Of a stretch of 64,000 bases of DNA, positions 43,151-53,609 are shown piece after piece. The DNA comes from Allobacillus saliphilus (GTDB lineage: Bacteria > Bacillota > Bacilli > Bacillales > Alkalibacillaceae). The notes under the pieces were generated by a model that was given only the letters and a program-made list of their open reading frames with translations, was not told the DNA's origin and ran no database searches. Numbering within the stretch: position 1 is the stretch's first letter; each line of letters starts with the position of its first letter. The stretch is from NCBI RefSeq assembly GCF_018138385.1, contig NZ_JAGSIE010000015.1:27587-91586 (forward strand), written 5' to 3'. Both the position numbers and the translations under genes were made by a program.

Positions 43151-45796
43151 TTAAGATGCTTGTTTTTCCATCTGTTTGAAGAGCTTTTCGATTTCGTGAC
43201 CAATCTTTTTATAATGTGCATCTTTACCGTTATTCTGGTATTTGATCATCGCTTTTTCAATATGCTTTATAGCCGACTTGATATGCTGTTCCGTATTACC
43301 GTTTGTTTGAATATGTGTAGTTAACTCTTCTTTAAGCTGACTTAAAGCTGTTTGCATATCTTTTTCAGAGGCCAACTCGAGAAGAGAGTCAGTCACTTGC
43401 GCGATGGATTCTTCGCCAGCAACATACCCATCTAGTAAAGAAACCGCCTCGACTACATCTTGTAGGTTTCTCGGCATCAGTTTGTATTCATCATAGTTAT
43501 ACGTAACGACACCAGTTACAGATTCATATGATTTTCCTGTTTCGACAAAGCCTTCATACGAGTCGATAACAAATGCTCCATGTTCATCGCTAGCTTGATA
43601 GTTCGCGTGGTTATCAACAGACTCAACAGATACGTTGTTCATTTGGACGAGTTGTCCTTCTAAAGATTCATCTAAATCACTAGATGTAACGACTTTAGGA
43701 GCTGGAACACCAACATTCTTTTCAACAATTGATGTATTTGCACGCGTTGGTTGAACCTGCAGTAAACCGAAGTATTCTTCTGTTCTTCCTTTTACACGAA
43801 TTTTATCTCCAACTTCTGCGTCTGAACCAGCTAGGCGTACGACAATACCGGCACTGTCATCTTGAACATAATAATTTGTAGAGCCGCCGACTGTGAAAGC
43901 AGCAGTCACAACGCCTTCAAAATGGACACGTGAACCGAGTTCAGACTCACGGACATCTTGTAAGCTTGCAATCGGGAGTTCTTTTGTTAAATCATGTTCA
44001 TCTCTAGGCATTACTTTAAAAGCACCAAAATTATAATCGAGAACGCCGACGATTGTGTCATACGTTTCACCGACCTGTAGGAAGCCCGCGTCATTATCAA
44101 TAATGAATTCTCCGCTAGCATCTTTTACTGTGTAGTCGTTATATTGATTTACACTAAGGACTTCAACATCTTCTAACTGAACCAACTGTGCCTCCAGTTC
44201 TTCACCGATTTGGTCAGACGTAATGACGGTAGGCTCAACGGTTGTCCCTTCACCAATTACCTCAGCGCTTGATGCCTCTACCTGAAGCATGCCGTAATAT
44301 TCATTCGTTACACCAGCTGCACGAATGTGATCACCGACATTGGCATTCAATTGGTCTGTACGTACGACGATTCCAGCCGTTTCATCTTGGACGTAATAAT
44401 TTGTTTTACCAGATTGATTGATTTTGTGTGTAATGGTTCCTTCAATCATGACATTCGTACCAACTGAGGCAGCACGTGCATCGGCGATGATTGGTTCACG
44501 ATCGAATGCAGGTTGATACCCTTGATTCAATGCTGACATTTCATCCGGAAAGAAGATACGCTTATCAATCGGAACGTTTTTCCAATCGTTAGGCATGAAA
44601 TATTCCTTCGTGTCTGAATTGCCTGGGTATCGGTATAATGCTCGTCCATCATAGCGAGCGCGGAACTCAAATGGTAATTCCATTAGTCGGTTTTCTTGAG
44701 ACCACATATTGTTCCCTTGGTTAATGGCTTCACGTTGGATTTGCTGGTATTCCTCATAAGTTGTTTGATCGCCGATTGGCCAAATAAAGTAAGTCGCTGC
44801 ATAGCCATTTCTCACCATTTCTTTGTTCGTGTTTAAGCCATCTGATTTACGTACGACTTCAGCGAGCAAACGGCCGTAAGTATCTAATGGTTCTGCACCC
44901 ATTTTTAAAATAACTTTATCGCCTGGTTGAATATAGGAAGCTAATTGCTTTGTTGCTTGATCACCATGATATTTTTGTGAATGAGTGGGGTCTTCGTTTA
45001 TCAAATTAGAATCATATTGGTCTAAGTGGTAAGTTTCTGGGGTGTCTATGTTTAAAAAACGAATTGTCGTTGTTCCGAGTATCGCTTGTTGAATTTTAAT
45101 GGTGTCACCATCGACAACGCGTTCAACGGTTGCTTCATACTCTTCTTGAACTTCATTTGACGGAGGCTCAACTTTATTATGCGAACCTAAGTGTTCAAAC
45201 GTGTCGCTATAAAAAGCAATCCACTCATCAAACGAAAAGGGGGAGGTAAGATCTGTGTTTCCTTGCGTAACCGCAACGTCTCTGACAAGCGTCATATTCT
45301 GAGTCTTGGCGTCGTTGTTCCCCCAGTAGCTGCCTGGGTCTTCGCCAACTACGCCAACTCGGTCAATAGCTACACCTTGTCGTGTTGTTTCATCATAATT
45401 TTTGAACAAAACAATGGCATCATCACCGTTGAAGCCATAAAAATAAGAGGATCCTGTTAGATCAGCCTTTGCTAAAAGCTCATCAGAACCTCTTTCATTT
45501 GCGATGACGAATGTATCTCCTGAATTAAGTGTTCCCGAAAGAGATAATGCGTTTGCATTTCCATCTCCAGGTTCTTGGGAAGCTCCATTCGCGAAATTAA
45601 CAATTGTGTATTCAGATAAGTCAATTGTACTTCCTGTTCCATTGTACAATTCAATTGCCTTGTTGTAGCTGCTACCTTCTACATACTCAGAGATAATCAA
45701 GTCCTCATGACTATCTGCTTGAATAGCAACTGGAACAAGTAAAAAGAGTAATACTGAGACGATTAACATGATTAAACCGGAATTTCTTTTCTTCAC
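43151..45796 (-). CDS. Large secreted nuclease: lamin-tail, thermonuclease and two OB-like repeat domains
   Basis: An 881-aa exported protein. Signal peptide (SGLIMLIVSVLLFLLVPVAI, cleavage near IQADS). Lamin-tail-like domain about 30-160 (ISEYVEGSSYNKAIELYNGT). Staphylococcal-nuclease domain about 220-380 with VVDGDTIKI, the catalytic arginine and DTPE in IRFLNIDTPE, and TYGRLLAEV. Then two homologous modules of about 155 residues, each with (T)NYYVQD(E/D)(T/S)AGIVVR and YGLLQV- or YGMLQV-type strands, as in YhcR-type nucleases. A helical, charged C-terminus follows. Start is GTG 45796 (or 45802) after GGAGGAG. No sortase signal or S-layer repeat; probably released. Role: scavenging extracellular DNA/RNA. 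Confidence 0.85.
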   Translation of the reverse strand: MKKRNSGLIMLIVSVLLFLLVPVAIQADSHEDLIISEYVEGSSYNKAIELYNGTGSTIDLSEYTIVNFANGASQEPGDGNANALSLSGTLNSGDTFVIANERGSDELLAKADLTGSSYFYGFNGDDAIVLFKNYDETTRQGVAIDRVGVVGEDPGSYWGNNDAKTQNMTLVRDVAVTQGNTDLTSPFSFDEWIAFYSDTFEHLGSHNKVEPPSNEVQEEYEATVERVVDGDTIKIQQAILGTTTIRFLNIDTPETYHLDQYDSNLINEDPTHSQKYHGDQATKQLASYIQPGDKVILKMGAEPLDTYGRLLAEVVRKSDGLNTNKEMVRNGYAATYFIWPIGDQTTYEEYQQIQREAINQGNNMWSQENRLMELPFEFRARYDGRALYRYPGNSDTKEYFMPNDWKNVPIDKRIFFPDEMSALNQGYQPAFDREPIIADARAASVGTNVMIEGTITHKINQSGKTNYYVQDETAGIVVRTDQLNANVGDHIRAAGVTNEYYGMLQVEASSAEVIGEGTTVEPTVITSDQIGEELEAQLVQLEDVEVLSVNQYNDYTVKDASGEFIIDNDAGFLQVGETYDTIVGVLDYNFGAFKVMPRDEHDLTKELPIASLQDVRESELGSRVHFEGVVTAAFTVGGSTNYYVQDDSAGIVVRLAGSDAEVGDKIRVKGRTEEYFGLLQVQPTRANTSIVEKNVGVPAPKVVTSSDLDESLEGQLVQMNNVSVESVDNHANYQASDEHGAFVIDSYEGFVETGKSYESVTGVVTYNYDEYKLMPRNLQDVVEAVSLLDGYVAGEESIAQVTDSLLELASEKDMQTALSQLKEELTTHIQTNGNTEQHIKSAIKHIEKAMIKYQNNGKDAHYKKIGHEIEKLFKQMEKQAS

Positions 45797-46010
45797 GCTC
45801 ACTTCTCCTCCTTTAATAAAATCAGTTTCATTATATCGCAATTCAAATAAAAACAAATGAAAATTTACAAGAAAAAGAAAATTGTGTCATTAGTCCTATT
45901 ATAAATAAATTGAAATGGAATAAGTCATTATGTATGCCAAGTTGTAATCTAGGAAAAAAAGGGACTCAGCTATTTTATGTTGAGAGTTGAATTAGAAAAA
46001 GAAAAATAGA

Positions 46011-46042
46011 AAAAACCGGAGGAAATCATTCCTCCGGTTTTA
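46011..46042. terminator. Bidirectional terminator of the peptide-binding lipoprotein gene
   Basis: AAAACCGGAGGAA / TTCCTCCGGTTTT perfect stem, 4-nt loop, with T-runs on both strands. Confidence 0.9.
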
Positions 46043-46053
46043 ATAATCAATAA

Positions 46054-47847
46054 TTATTCACCGATTGTAACATCTTTTAACTGATAGATTCCCAATGTAT
46101 CAACAGAGAAGTTTTGAACTTCTTCGCGAACACCAGTCAAGTAGTTTTGGTGGTGAATGTAAAGCATTGGAGCTAGTTCAGTTAATTTTTCTTGTGCTTC
46201 TTTATAAATTTCAGCACGTTTTTGTTCGTCAGTCTCACGACGACCTTCGTCTAGAAGCTTATCAAGTTCTTCATTTTCTAAGAATGAACGGTTACCTGGA
46301 GAACCGACCATTGAAGAATGGAATAGAGCATATAGACCGTAGTCAGCGTCACCTGTTACAGTGGACCAACCAAGAACGAACATGTCATGCTCACCATTTG
46401 AAGTTCTTTCTAGGTAAGCACCCCACTCAAGTTCCTCGATCTCTACAGTGATACCATATTCTTTCAAAGCATCTTGAACGTAAAGAGCAGTTTCGACACG
46501 TTGCTCGTTATCGTTTGTCCATAGAGTTGTTTCGAAACCGTCACCATAGCCAGCTTCTTCAAGAAGCTTTTTCGCTTGGTCAGGTTCATAACCTAAACCT
46601 TCAACACTTTCATCATAACCGAAAACACCTGGTGCTAATGGTCCAGTTGCTGGAGTACCATTACCTTGGTAAATTCCTTCGATGATTTCTTCGTTATTAA
46701 TTGCTAGGTTAATTGCTTGACGTACTTTTGGATCATCAAATGGTTCTTTTTCAACATTGAATCCAATGTACGACAAGCTTGTAGATGCTTGGTTATTTAC
46801 GCGTGTATCTTCATTGCTTTCAACACGGCTAACATCTGTTGGCTGAAGTGGGTCGACAATGTGAGATTCACCTGTTTCCAATTCAGCAATACGAGCAGAT
46901 GGTTCAGGAACTACTTTGAACGTTACAGTTGATGGCTTAGCAGGCTCACCCCAGTAGTCTTCGTAACGGGATAGAACTGTTTTTTCACCAGACTGACGCT
47001 CTTCTAATTTGAAGTAGCCAGTACCGACAGGATTTTGACTAGAATGAATACCAGTGTATTCAGCTAAATCTGCTACGTAACCTGTAGTTACTTCTTCGCC
47101 TTCATCATTTTCTTCTGTTTTAGAATATTCTTCGCTACCGTCAGCTCTTGCTTGGTAGTATTCATCAAGTGAGATGTCTAGACCTGCTTCAGAAATTGCA
47201 TTTTCATAGTCAGCGTCAATAACATCTTTACTCATGATACCGCCAGCATCGTGAGCTAAGTGTGCTAGAAGTGGAGCGAAAGGATATTCTGTCTTGATTT
47301 CTAACTCGTAGTCACCAAGAACATTTACTTCTGTAATCATGTCATAAAGGAAAGAACGTGGTGATGCAACTGCAGGGTCAAGAACACGTTCAAGGTTCGC
47401 TTTTACGTCTTCAGCAGTAAAATCAGAACCATTGTGGAATTTTACACCTTCTCTAAGTGTAAATACCCATGTCGTGTCATCTTTTTGTTCCCACTCTGTT
47501 GCAAGACCTTCAACGATATTCATATCGCTGTCTTGTTCAACTAAAGTTTCATAAATGTTATCACGAACGTTACTGGAAGGAACGTCGTTTTCAAGATGTG
47601 GATCTAATGATACAACATCAGAAGATACTGCTAGAATGACATCATTGCTGCCATCTCCACCAGCTGCTTCTTCACCTTCACCATCTTCAGAACCGGATTC
47701 TTCTTCTGAACCAGACTCTTCAGAACCGCTATCAGACTCGCCTGAATCGCCTTCACTATCAGGTTCGCCATCACCGGCACATGCTGCTAATACTAGAGAT
47801 AGACCTAGCATTAACGCAAAAAGCCAAAGTAGTTTTTTCGACTTCAT
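46054..47847 (-). CDS. Oligopeptide/nickel-family ABC substrate-binding lipoprotein
   Basis: SBP_bac_5 lipoprotein of 597 aa. Signal with lipobox LVLAAC at about residue 23. A very acidic Ser/Glu/Asp/Gly linker of about 40 residues follows, then the binding domain (LAVSSDVVSLDPHLENDVPS, TWVFTLREGVKFHNGSDFTAEDVKANLERVLDP split, GTGYFKLEE). It is divergent from the permease-ATPase genes starting at 48297 and is surely their binding protein. Ligand could be oligo- or dipeptides or glutathione; undetermined. The acidic linker is unusually long. Confidence 0.87.
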   Translation of the reverse strand: MKSKKLLWLFALMLGLSLVLAACAGDGEPDSEGDSGESDSGSEESGSEEESGSEDGEGEEAAGGDGSNDVILAVSSDVVSLDPHLENDVPSSNVRDNIYETLVEQDSDMNIVEGLATEWEQKDDTTWVFTLREGVKFHNGSDFTAEDVKANLERVLDPAVASPRSFLYDMITEVNVLGDYELEIKTEYPFAPLLAHLAHDAGGIMSKDVIDADYENAISEAGLDISLDEYYQARADGSEEYSKTEENDEGEEVTTGYVADLAEYTGIHSSQNPVGTGYFKLEERQSGEKTVLSRYEDYWGEPAKPSTVTFKVVPEPSARIAELETGESHIVDPLQPTDVSRVESNEDTRVNNQASTSLSYIGFNVEKEPFDDPKVRQAINLAINNEEIIEGIYQGNGTPATGPLAPGVFGYDESVEGLGYEPDQAKKLLEEAGYGDGFETTLWTNDNEQRVETALYVQDALKEYGITVEIEELEWGAYLERTSNGEHDMFVLGWSTVTGDADYGLYALFHSSMVGSPGNRSFLENEELDKLLDEGRRETDEQKRAEIYKEAQEKLTELAPMLYIHHQNYLTGVREEVQNFSVDTLGIYQLKDVTIGE

Positions 47848-48050
47848 AGTGCGTGTTACCCCCTTGAGAATATATTCGTTTTTTCCCTATGTAATAAAAT
47901 AGGGTTAAAAAAATCATACATTATTTTTTCACAATTAGCAAGGTTGCATTTAATCGAAAATCCCACAAACTTCGCACATTAAGTTATATTAGAATAGAAA
48001 TTTTTATTCTTTTATCCCTTTTCTGAATAATTTCTATATAAGAAATAATG

Positions 48051-48091
48051 TTGTCAAAATTTTGTCTAGAGTTTATGATAATCTAGAAACG
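48051..48091 (+). promoter_or_regulatory. Promoter of the peptide importer operon with flanking TCTAGA repeats
   Basis: TTGTCA (48051-48056), 17 bp, TATGAT (48074-48079). TCTAGA at 48065-48070 and ATCTAGA just after the -10 form an interrupted inverted repeat around the -10 that could be an operator. The rest of the roughly 450-bp divergent region is AT-rich, with no gene seen. Confidence 0.6.
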
Positions 48092-48296
48092 GTTCAAATA
48101 TACTTCCTTAACATCCTATATTTCCTTCCAGAAATCTACTAATTACGAAATCTCATAGATTGGTATAATAAGTAGTACTTTCTTTACTTAAAATGTCACG
48201 CAATTTCGAAAATGAACCGGGTGTTATGGCAAGACGATAATGAGTACACATATAGTAAAACCGATTCTCTACAATGAAAAAAGGGGGGCTCCTGGA

Positions 48297-49208
48297 ATGG
48301 CAAATCAAAACATAGAACAAAATACTGATCATTCTGAAGTTGAACTGCAAGCGATGAACGTTAAGAAACCGTCTCCATGGAAAGATTTCTATAAACGCTT
48401 AAAAAGGAATAAAGCTGCATTGATTGGTTTCTATACCATTGTGTTTTTATCAATTGTATCAATCGTCGGTCCATTCCTGTTATCAATGGACCCGAGTGAC
48501 GTAGACGTCATTAACAAATTTAGTCGACCATCCGCTGAACATTGGTTTGGAACAGATCATATGGGAAGAGATATCTTCACTAGAATCGTTTACGGGATGA
48601 AATATACGTTAGGTGTAGGGTTCGGCTCTGTCTTTTTAGGTGCCATCATGGGTGTGCCGCTAGGAATTGTTGCTGGCTACTATGGCGGGCGCATTGATAA
48701 CTTCATCATGCGACTCATAGACATTTTACTAGCTTTCCCAGGAATCTTACTCGCACTTGCGATTGTAAGTATCTTAGGTGGTAGCTTAGTGAACGTTACG
48801 ATTGCAGTAGCAATCTATGCAATCCCTGGCTTTGCAAGAATTGTGCGTGGCTCAACATTGGCGGCAAAAAAGCTTGAGTATGTTGATGCTATTCGCGCAC
48901 TTGGTTCATCAGACTTACGAATTATTTTTAAACATATTTTGCCGAACGTTTCTTCTCCGGTGATCGTTAACGCGACGCTATATATTGCTTCAGCAATTCT
49001 TACTGCAGCAGGACTCTCGTTCTTAGGGATGGGTGCTCAACCACCGATGCCAGAATGGGGCGCTATGCTGAATGACGGAAGAGATTACATTTTCGATGCT
49101 GGATATATTGCGTTCTTCCCGGGTATGGCAATCGTTATTGTTGTATTGGCATTTAATATTTTCGGTGATGGATTACGAGATGCTCTCGATCCGAAATTGA
49201 AGAACTAG
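48297..49208 (+). CDS. Oligopeptide ABC importer permease, DppC/AppC type
   Basis: Permease of 303 aa: a cytoplasmic N-terminus, WKDFYKRLKRNKAALIGFY before helix 1 (OppC_N domain), six helices, and the coupling loop DAIRALGSSDLRIIFKHILPN. Start ATG 48297 is set by AGGGGGG upstream; an earlier ATG at 48240 lacks a ribosome site. First gene of a four-gene operon in the order C-B-D-F, with the binding-protein gene divergent. Confidence 0.87.
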   Translation: MANQNIEQNTDHSEVELQAMNVKKPSPWKDFYKRLKRNKAALIGFYTIVFLSIVSIVGPFLLSMDPSDVDVINKFSRPSAEHWFGTDHMGRDIFTRIVYGMKYTLGVGFGSVFLGAIMGVPLGIVAGYYGGRIDNFIMRLIDILLAFPGILLALAIVSILGGSLVNVTIAVAIYAIPGFARIVRGSTLAAKKLEYVDAIRALGSSDLRIIFKHILPNVSSPVIVNATLYIASAILTAAGLSFLGMGAQPPMPEWGAMLNDGRDYIFDAGYIAFFPGMAIVIVVLAFNIFGDGLRDALDPKLKN

Positions 49209-49229
49209 GAAAGGGGTGCGAAAAGAAAA

Positions 49230-50150
49230 ATGACAACATATATAATACGTCGTTTATTTCAATTAATACCCGTACTATTTGGTGTGACATTGCTTGTATT
49301 CCTATTGATGCATCTGACACCAGGGAATCCGGCTCAGCTTATTGCGGGTGAAACAGCATCTCAAAGTACAATTGAACGGATCGAAGTCAGCATGGGATTA
49401 AATGATCCGCTTCCAGTTCAATATGTAAATTTTGTAACAGATGTTGCTCAATTGGATTTTGGCTATTCTTATAGAAACAACACACCAGTTTTTGAGGAAA
49501 TTAAACCAAGATTTTGGATAACGATGGAACTGGCGATTTATAGTACGATATTAAGTATTTTCATTGGATTAATTGCTGGTATTGTTTCTGCCGTTCGTCA
49601 ATATTCCGTGCGAGATGTAACGATTATGATTATTGCACTGTTCGGGATGTCTATGCCGAACTTCTGGCTAGGACTTATGTTAATGAACTGGTTCTCTATC
49701 CAGTTAGGATGGTTCCCGCCAACCGGTTGGGGATCGGCCGGGCAGGTTGTGTTGCCGGTCATTACGTTGGGAACAGCGGGTGCCGCAGTAATTGCCCGAA
49801 TGACACGTTCCAGTATGCTTGATGTTATTTCACAAGACTATATTCGAACAGCGCGAGCAAAGGGAGTTCATGAGCAAATCGTTATATACAGACACGCACT
49901 GAAGAACGCATTAATTCCAGTTGTTACTGTCGTTGGTTTGCAATTCGGAACATTGTTGGCAGGTACAGTACTTACAGAAACGGTATTTAGTATTAATGGT
50001 CTAGGCCGATTGGTCATCGACTCGATTATGGCGAGAGACTTTCCAGTCGTGCAAGCTTGTATTTTAATCATTTCGGTTATTTTCGTTGTTGTAAATTTAA
50101 TCGTAGATATTTCATACACATTATTGAACAAGCGTATTGATATGGACTAA
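49230..50150 (+). CDS. Oligopeptide ABC importer permease, DppB/AppB type
   Basis: Permease of 306 aa with the classic N-terminus [30 protein letters not shown] in the first periplasmic loop, and the coupling loop [30 protein letters not shown]. It partners the preceding DppC-type permease; 21 nt separates them. Ribosome site AGGAAAGGGG. Confidence 0.88.
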   Translation: MTTYIIRRLFQLIPVLFGVTLLVFLLMHLTPGNPAQLIAGETASQSTIERIEVSMGLNDPLPVQYVNFVTDVAQLDFGYSYRNNTPVFEEIKPRFWITMELAIYSTILSIFIGLIAGIVSAVRQYSVRDVTIMIIALFGMSMPNFWLGLMLMNWFSIQLGWFPPTGWGSAGQVVLPVITLGTAGAAVIARMTRSSMLDVISQDYIRTARAKGVHEQIVIYRHALKNALIPVVTVVGLQFGTLLAGTVLTETVFSINGLGRLVIDSIMARDFPVVQACILIISVIFVVVNLIVDISYTLLNKRIDMD

Positions 50151-50173
50151 TAAATGAAAGTGAGGTGGAATCA

Positions 50174-51205
50174 TTGAGTACAAACGAATCCATACTTGAA
50201 GTAACAGATCTTCGGACGTCTTTCTTTACTGAGGGTGGAGAAGTCAAAGCAGTCGATGGAGTGACCTTTGATGTACCAGCAGGAAAAACCCTAGGTATCG
50301 TAGGAGAATCCGGATCAGGTAAAAGTATTACTGCGATGTCTATTTTGCAGTTGATTAGCCACCCAGGGAAAATTAAAGGTGGAGAGATAAAATTCAGAGG
50401 AAAGAACCTCTTAGATTTAAGTGAAAAAGAGATGCGTAAAATCCGCGGAAATCAAATCTCAATGATTTTCCAGGAACCAATGACCTCTTTAAACCCAACA
50501 TATACAGTCGGACAGCAGATCCGAGAATCATATAAAATCCACCAAGGATTAGGGAAAAAAGAAGGTAGCAAACGAGCGATTGAGATGCTGAAGCTTGTTG
50601 GTATTCCTTCACCTGAGAAGCGATTGGACCAGTATCCATTCGAACTGTCTGGTGGAATGCGTCAACGTGTCATGATTGCGATGGCTTTGGCGTGTAAACC
50701 AGATTTGTTGATTGCAGATGAGCCGACAACTGCTTTGGATGTGACAATCCAAGCGCAAATTCTTGAATTGATTAAAGAATTGCAAGATGAGTTAGGCATG
50801 TCTGTCGTCATGATTACACATGACTTAGGCGTAGTTGCTGAAACATGTGATTATGTAGCGGTTATGTATTGTGGTAAAGTCGTTGAGTATGCAGATGTTA
50901 GAACATTATTCAAAAATCCACGTCATCCATATACAGTAGGTCTTTTGAAGTCTCTACCACGTAGTGACAGAGACCAAGAAGAATTGACACCAATTAAAGG
51001 GACTGTACCTAGTCCGGATGAGATGCCAGTTGGCTGTCGATTTGCACCGCGTTGTCCGTTTGCAACAAACCTTTGCCATGAAAAATTGCCATCTCTTGAT
51101 GATGTCGGAGATGGAGAACAAATTCGCTGTTGGATTTACACAGATGAATGGAACGGCGATCCGGGGGTGAAAGTATATGAGCCAGAAAGAACTACTGAAG
51201 GTTAA
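50174..51205 (+). CDS. Oligopeptide ABC importer ATPase, DppD/OppD type
   Basis: ATPase of 343 aa. Walker [10 protein letters not shown]-loop [17 protein letters not shown], signature LSGGMRQR, Walker [13 protein letters not shown]. The oligo_HPY C-terminal domain carries four cysteines ([15 protein letters not shown] and a later RCW) that bind a 4Fe-4S cluster in some Dpp ATPases. A TTG start at 50174 is preferred (GAGGTG 6 nt upstream) over GTG 50165. It overlaps the next ATPase gene by 29 nt. Confidence 0.87.
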   Translation: MSTNESILEVTDLRTSFFTEGGEVKAVDGVTFDVPAGKTLGIVGESGSGKSITAMSILQLISHPGKIKGGEIKFRGKNLLDLSEKEMRKIRGNQISMIFQEPMTSLNPTYTVGQQIRESYKIHQGLGKKEGSKRAIEMLKLVGIPSPEKRLDQYPFELSGGMRQRVMIAMALACKPDLLIADEPTTALDVTIQAQILELIKELQDELGMSVVMITHDLGVVAETCDYVAVMYCGKVVEYADVRTLFKNPRHPYTVGLLKSLPRSDRDQEELTPIKGTVPSPDEMPVGCRFAPRCPFATNLCHEKLPSLDDVGDGEQIRCWIYTDEWNGDPGVKVYEPERTTEG

Positions 51206-52235
51206 AAATTTAAAACAGTACTTCCCAATTAAAGGTGGCATTTTTGGCCGGACTGTCAACAATGTTAAAGCGGTTGATGACATATCTTTCACTGTAAATG
51301 AAGGAGAAACAGTCAGCGTCGTTGGTGAATCCGGTTGTGGAAAATCAACGACAGGTCGAGCTATTTTACGATTGGATAATCCGACAGACGGCACTGTTGA
51401 ATTCGATGGTGTTAACTTGTTGGACTTAAATAAAAAAGAAATGCGCAAAATGCGTAAAGATATGCAAATCATTTTCCAAGATCCATATGCTTCTTTAAAC
51501 CCACGCCAAACAGTACGTGAAACATTAAGGGAAGCAATGGCGATTCAAAACGTCGTGCCGAAAGAAGAACGAGGCGATCGAATTGCTGAATTGTTGGAAA
51601 CAGTCGGATTGCAGCCATACCATGCAGACCGCTATCCGCACGAATTTTCAGGTGGTCAGCGTCAACGTATTGGGATTGCCCGTGCATTGTCTGTTGATCC
51701 AAAGCTTATCGTTTGTGACGAAGCTGTTTCAGCATTGGACGTATCTATTCAAGCACAAGTGCTTAACTTATTGAAAAAGTTCCAAAAAGAGATGAATCTA
51801 ACCTATTTATTCATTTCGCATGACCTTGGCGTTGTACGTCATATTTCCGATCGCGTCATTGTCATGTACTTAGGAAAAATTGTTGAGGTAGGAGATAAGA
51901 AATCAATCTTTGAAAACCCTCAACACCCTTATACAAAAGCTTTATTATCCGCTATTCCAGTACCGGATCCAGATCATAATAAAGATCGGATCTTCTTACA
52001 AGGAGATGTACCGTCTCCAATCGATCCTCCCACTGGCTGCCGTTTCCATACGCGCTGTCCATTTGCGACAGAACGTTGTAAGGAAGAAACACCTGAGCTA
52101 AGAAGCGCAGGATATATGGCAGAAGGACACCAAGGCGCTTGTCATTACATGGAGTTAATCGAGTCTGGTGAACACCAGCCAACTCGTGAAACAAGTAATG
52201 TGCGTATGTTGGACGAGGAACCTGAGAAAGTTTAA
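51177..52235 (+). CDS. Oligopeptide ABC importer ATPase, DppF/OppF type
   Basis: Second ATPase, 352 aa. Walker [26 protein letters not shown], signature FSGGQRQR, Walker [15 protein letters not shown], where the usual DEP is DEA, common in OppF. The C-terminal Cys-rich segment is [20 protein letters not shown]. It starts 29 nt inside the preceding gene at ATG 51177 (GGGGGTG upstream), and a terminator follows. Confidence 0.88.
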   Translation: MSQKELLKVKNLKQYFPIKGGIFGRTVNNVKAVDDISFTVNEGETVSVVGESGCGKSTTGRAILRLDNPTDGTVEFDGVNLLDLNKKEMRKMRKDMQIIFQDPYASLNPRQTVRETLREAMAIQNVVPKEERGDRIAELLETVGLQPYHADRYPHEFSGGQRQRIGIARALSVDPKLIVCDEAVSALDVSIQAQVLNLLKKFQKEMNLTYLFISHDLGVVRHISDRVIVMYLGKIVEVGDKKSIFENPQHPYTKALLSAIPVPDPDHNKDRIFLQGDVPSPIDPPTGCRFHTRCPFATERCKEETPELRSAGYMAEGHQGACHYMELIESGEHQPTRETSNVRMLDEEPEKV

Positions 52236-52239
52236 TAAG

Positions 52240-52275
52240 AAAACAAGCAGGAGGCCAAATGGTCTTCTGCTTTTA
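52240..52275 (+). terminator. Terminator of the oligopeptide importer operon
   Basis: AAGCAGGAGGCC / GGTCTTCTGCTT stem, then TTATTTAG. Confidence 0.75.
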
Positions 52276-52287
52276 TTTAGCAGGCAA

Positions 52288-52302
52288 ATAAAGCGCTTAC
52301 AT
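52288..52302 (-). promoter_or_regulatory. Candidate cre-like site upstream of kbl
   Basis: The minus strand reads ATGTAAGCGCTTTAT, one mismatch from the cre consensus WTGNAANCGNWNNCW. It lies about 85 bp upstream of the kbl start; catabolite control of threonine degradation would make sense. Confidence 0.45.
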
Positions 52303-52384
52303 ACAAATTTGCTATTCCGTTACAATGGATAAAAATCATGTTATGATACTAGTGGGAAATGAAAAAGATTCAGGAGGTAACGAA

Positions 52385-53578
52385 ATGCCTAGTGATACGT
52401 TAGATCAATTTTTGAATGAAAATTTACAGGAATTAAAAGACCAAGGTCTTTATAATGAGATCGAAGTGGTTGAAGGTGCAAACGGTCCAAAAATAACGAT
52501 TAAAGGAAAAGAGCTAATCAATCTATCCTCTAATAACTATTTAGGACTTGCTACGGATGACCGGTTAAAAGAAGTCGCAAAACAACATGTTGAATCACAT
52601 GGTGTTGGAGCTGGTGCCGTTCGTACAATTAACGGAACATTAGACGTACACGTTGAGCTTGAAGAAAAAATTGCTGAATTTAAAGGTACTGAAGCAGCAA
52701 TCGCTTATACTTCTGGCTTTAACTGTAATATGGCGGCGATCTCTGCTGTAATGGATAAAAATGATGCAATTTTATCTGATGAATTAAACCACGCTTCCAT
52801 CATCGATGGCTGTCGTCTGTCCAAAGCGAAGATTATTCGTTTCAATCATTCAGACATGGAAGACTTAAGACAGAAAGCGAAAGAAGCAAAAGAATCAGGT
52901 CAGTATAACAAAATCATGATTATTACTGACGGTGTATTTTCAATGGATGGAGACGTTGCAGATCTTCCTGGAATCGTCGAAATCGCTAAAGAATTTGATC
53001 TAATTACGTATGTCGATGATGCCCACGGTTCCGGTGTAATGGGTAAAGGTGCCGGTACGGTGAAACATTTTGGTCTTCAAGATGAAATCGACTTTCAAAT
53101 GGGGACACTTTCAAAAGCAATCGGCGTCGTCGGTGGTTACGTAGCTGGTAAACAAAACTTAATTGATTGGTTAAAAGTTCGTTCTCGTCCATTCCTATTC
53201 TCAACATCCTTGTCACCTGCTGATGTAACGGCGTGTACAAAAGCGATTGACTTATTGATGGAATCAACAGAGCTTCACGATCGTTTATGGGAAAATGGAA
53301 ACTATTTGAAAGAAGGATTGAAAAATCTAGGGTTTGATATTGGTGAGAGTGAAACACCAATTACACCTTGTATTATCGGAGATGAAAAAACAACCCAAGA
53401 ATTCAGTAAGCGTTTGTACGAAGAAGGGGTTTATGCCAAATCCATCGTCTTCCCAACTGTTCCACGTGGTACAGGTCGTGTAAGAAATATGCCGACAGCT
53501 GCACACACGAAGGAAATGCTGGATGAAGCTATTTCGATTTATGAAAAAGTAGGAAAAGATATGGGAATTATCCAATAG
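52385..53578 (+). CDS. kbl: Glycine C-acetyltransferase (2-amino-3-ketobutyrate CoA ligase)
   Basis: PLP alpha-oxoamine synthase of 397 aa. With CoA it splits 2-amino-3-oxobutyrate into glycine and acetyl-Co[17 protein letters not shown] at the N-terminus, [13 protein letters not shown], and the PLP lysine in [16 protein letters not shown]. Start ATG 52385 follows AGGAGGT; a longer frame from 52325 is not supported. It forms an operon with the following threonine dehydrogenase (31 nt gap). Confidence 0.93.
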   Translation: MPSDTLDQFLNENLQELKDQGLYNEIEVVEGANGPKITIKGKELINLSSNNYLGLATDDRLKEVAKQHVESHGVGAGAVRTINGTLDVHVELEEKIAEFKGTEAAIAYTSGFNCNMAAISAVMDKNDAILSDELNHASIIDGCRLSKAKIIRFNHSDMEDLRQKAKEAKESGQYNKIMIITDGVFSMDGDVADLPGIVEIAKEFDLITYVDDAHGSGVMGKGAGTVKHFGLQDEIDFQMGTLSKAIGVVGGYVAGKQNLIDWLKVRSRPFLFSTSLSPADVTACTKAIDLLMESTELHDRLWENGNYLKEGLKNLGFDIGESETPITPCIIGDEKTTQEFSKRLYEEGVYAKSIVFPTVPRGTGRVRNMPTAAHTKEMLDEAISIYEKVGKDMGIIQ

Positions 53579-53609
53579 AATAGAGAGAGGAACAGAGGGG
53601 GATTCCTGA

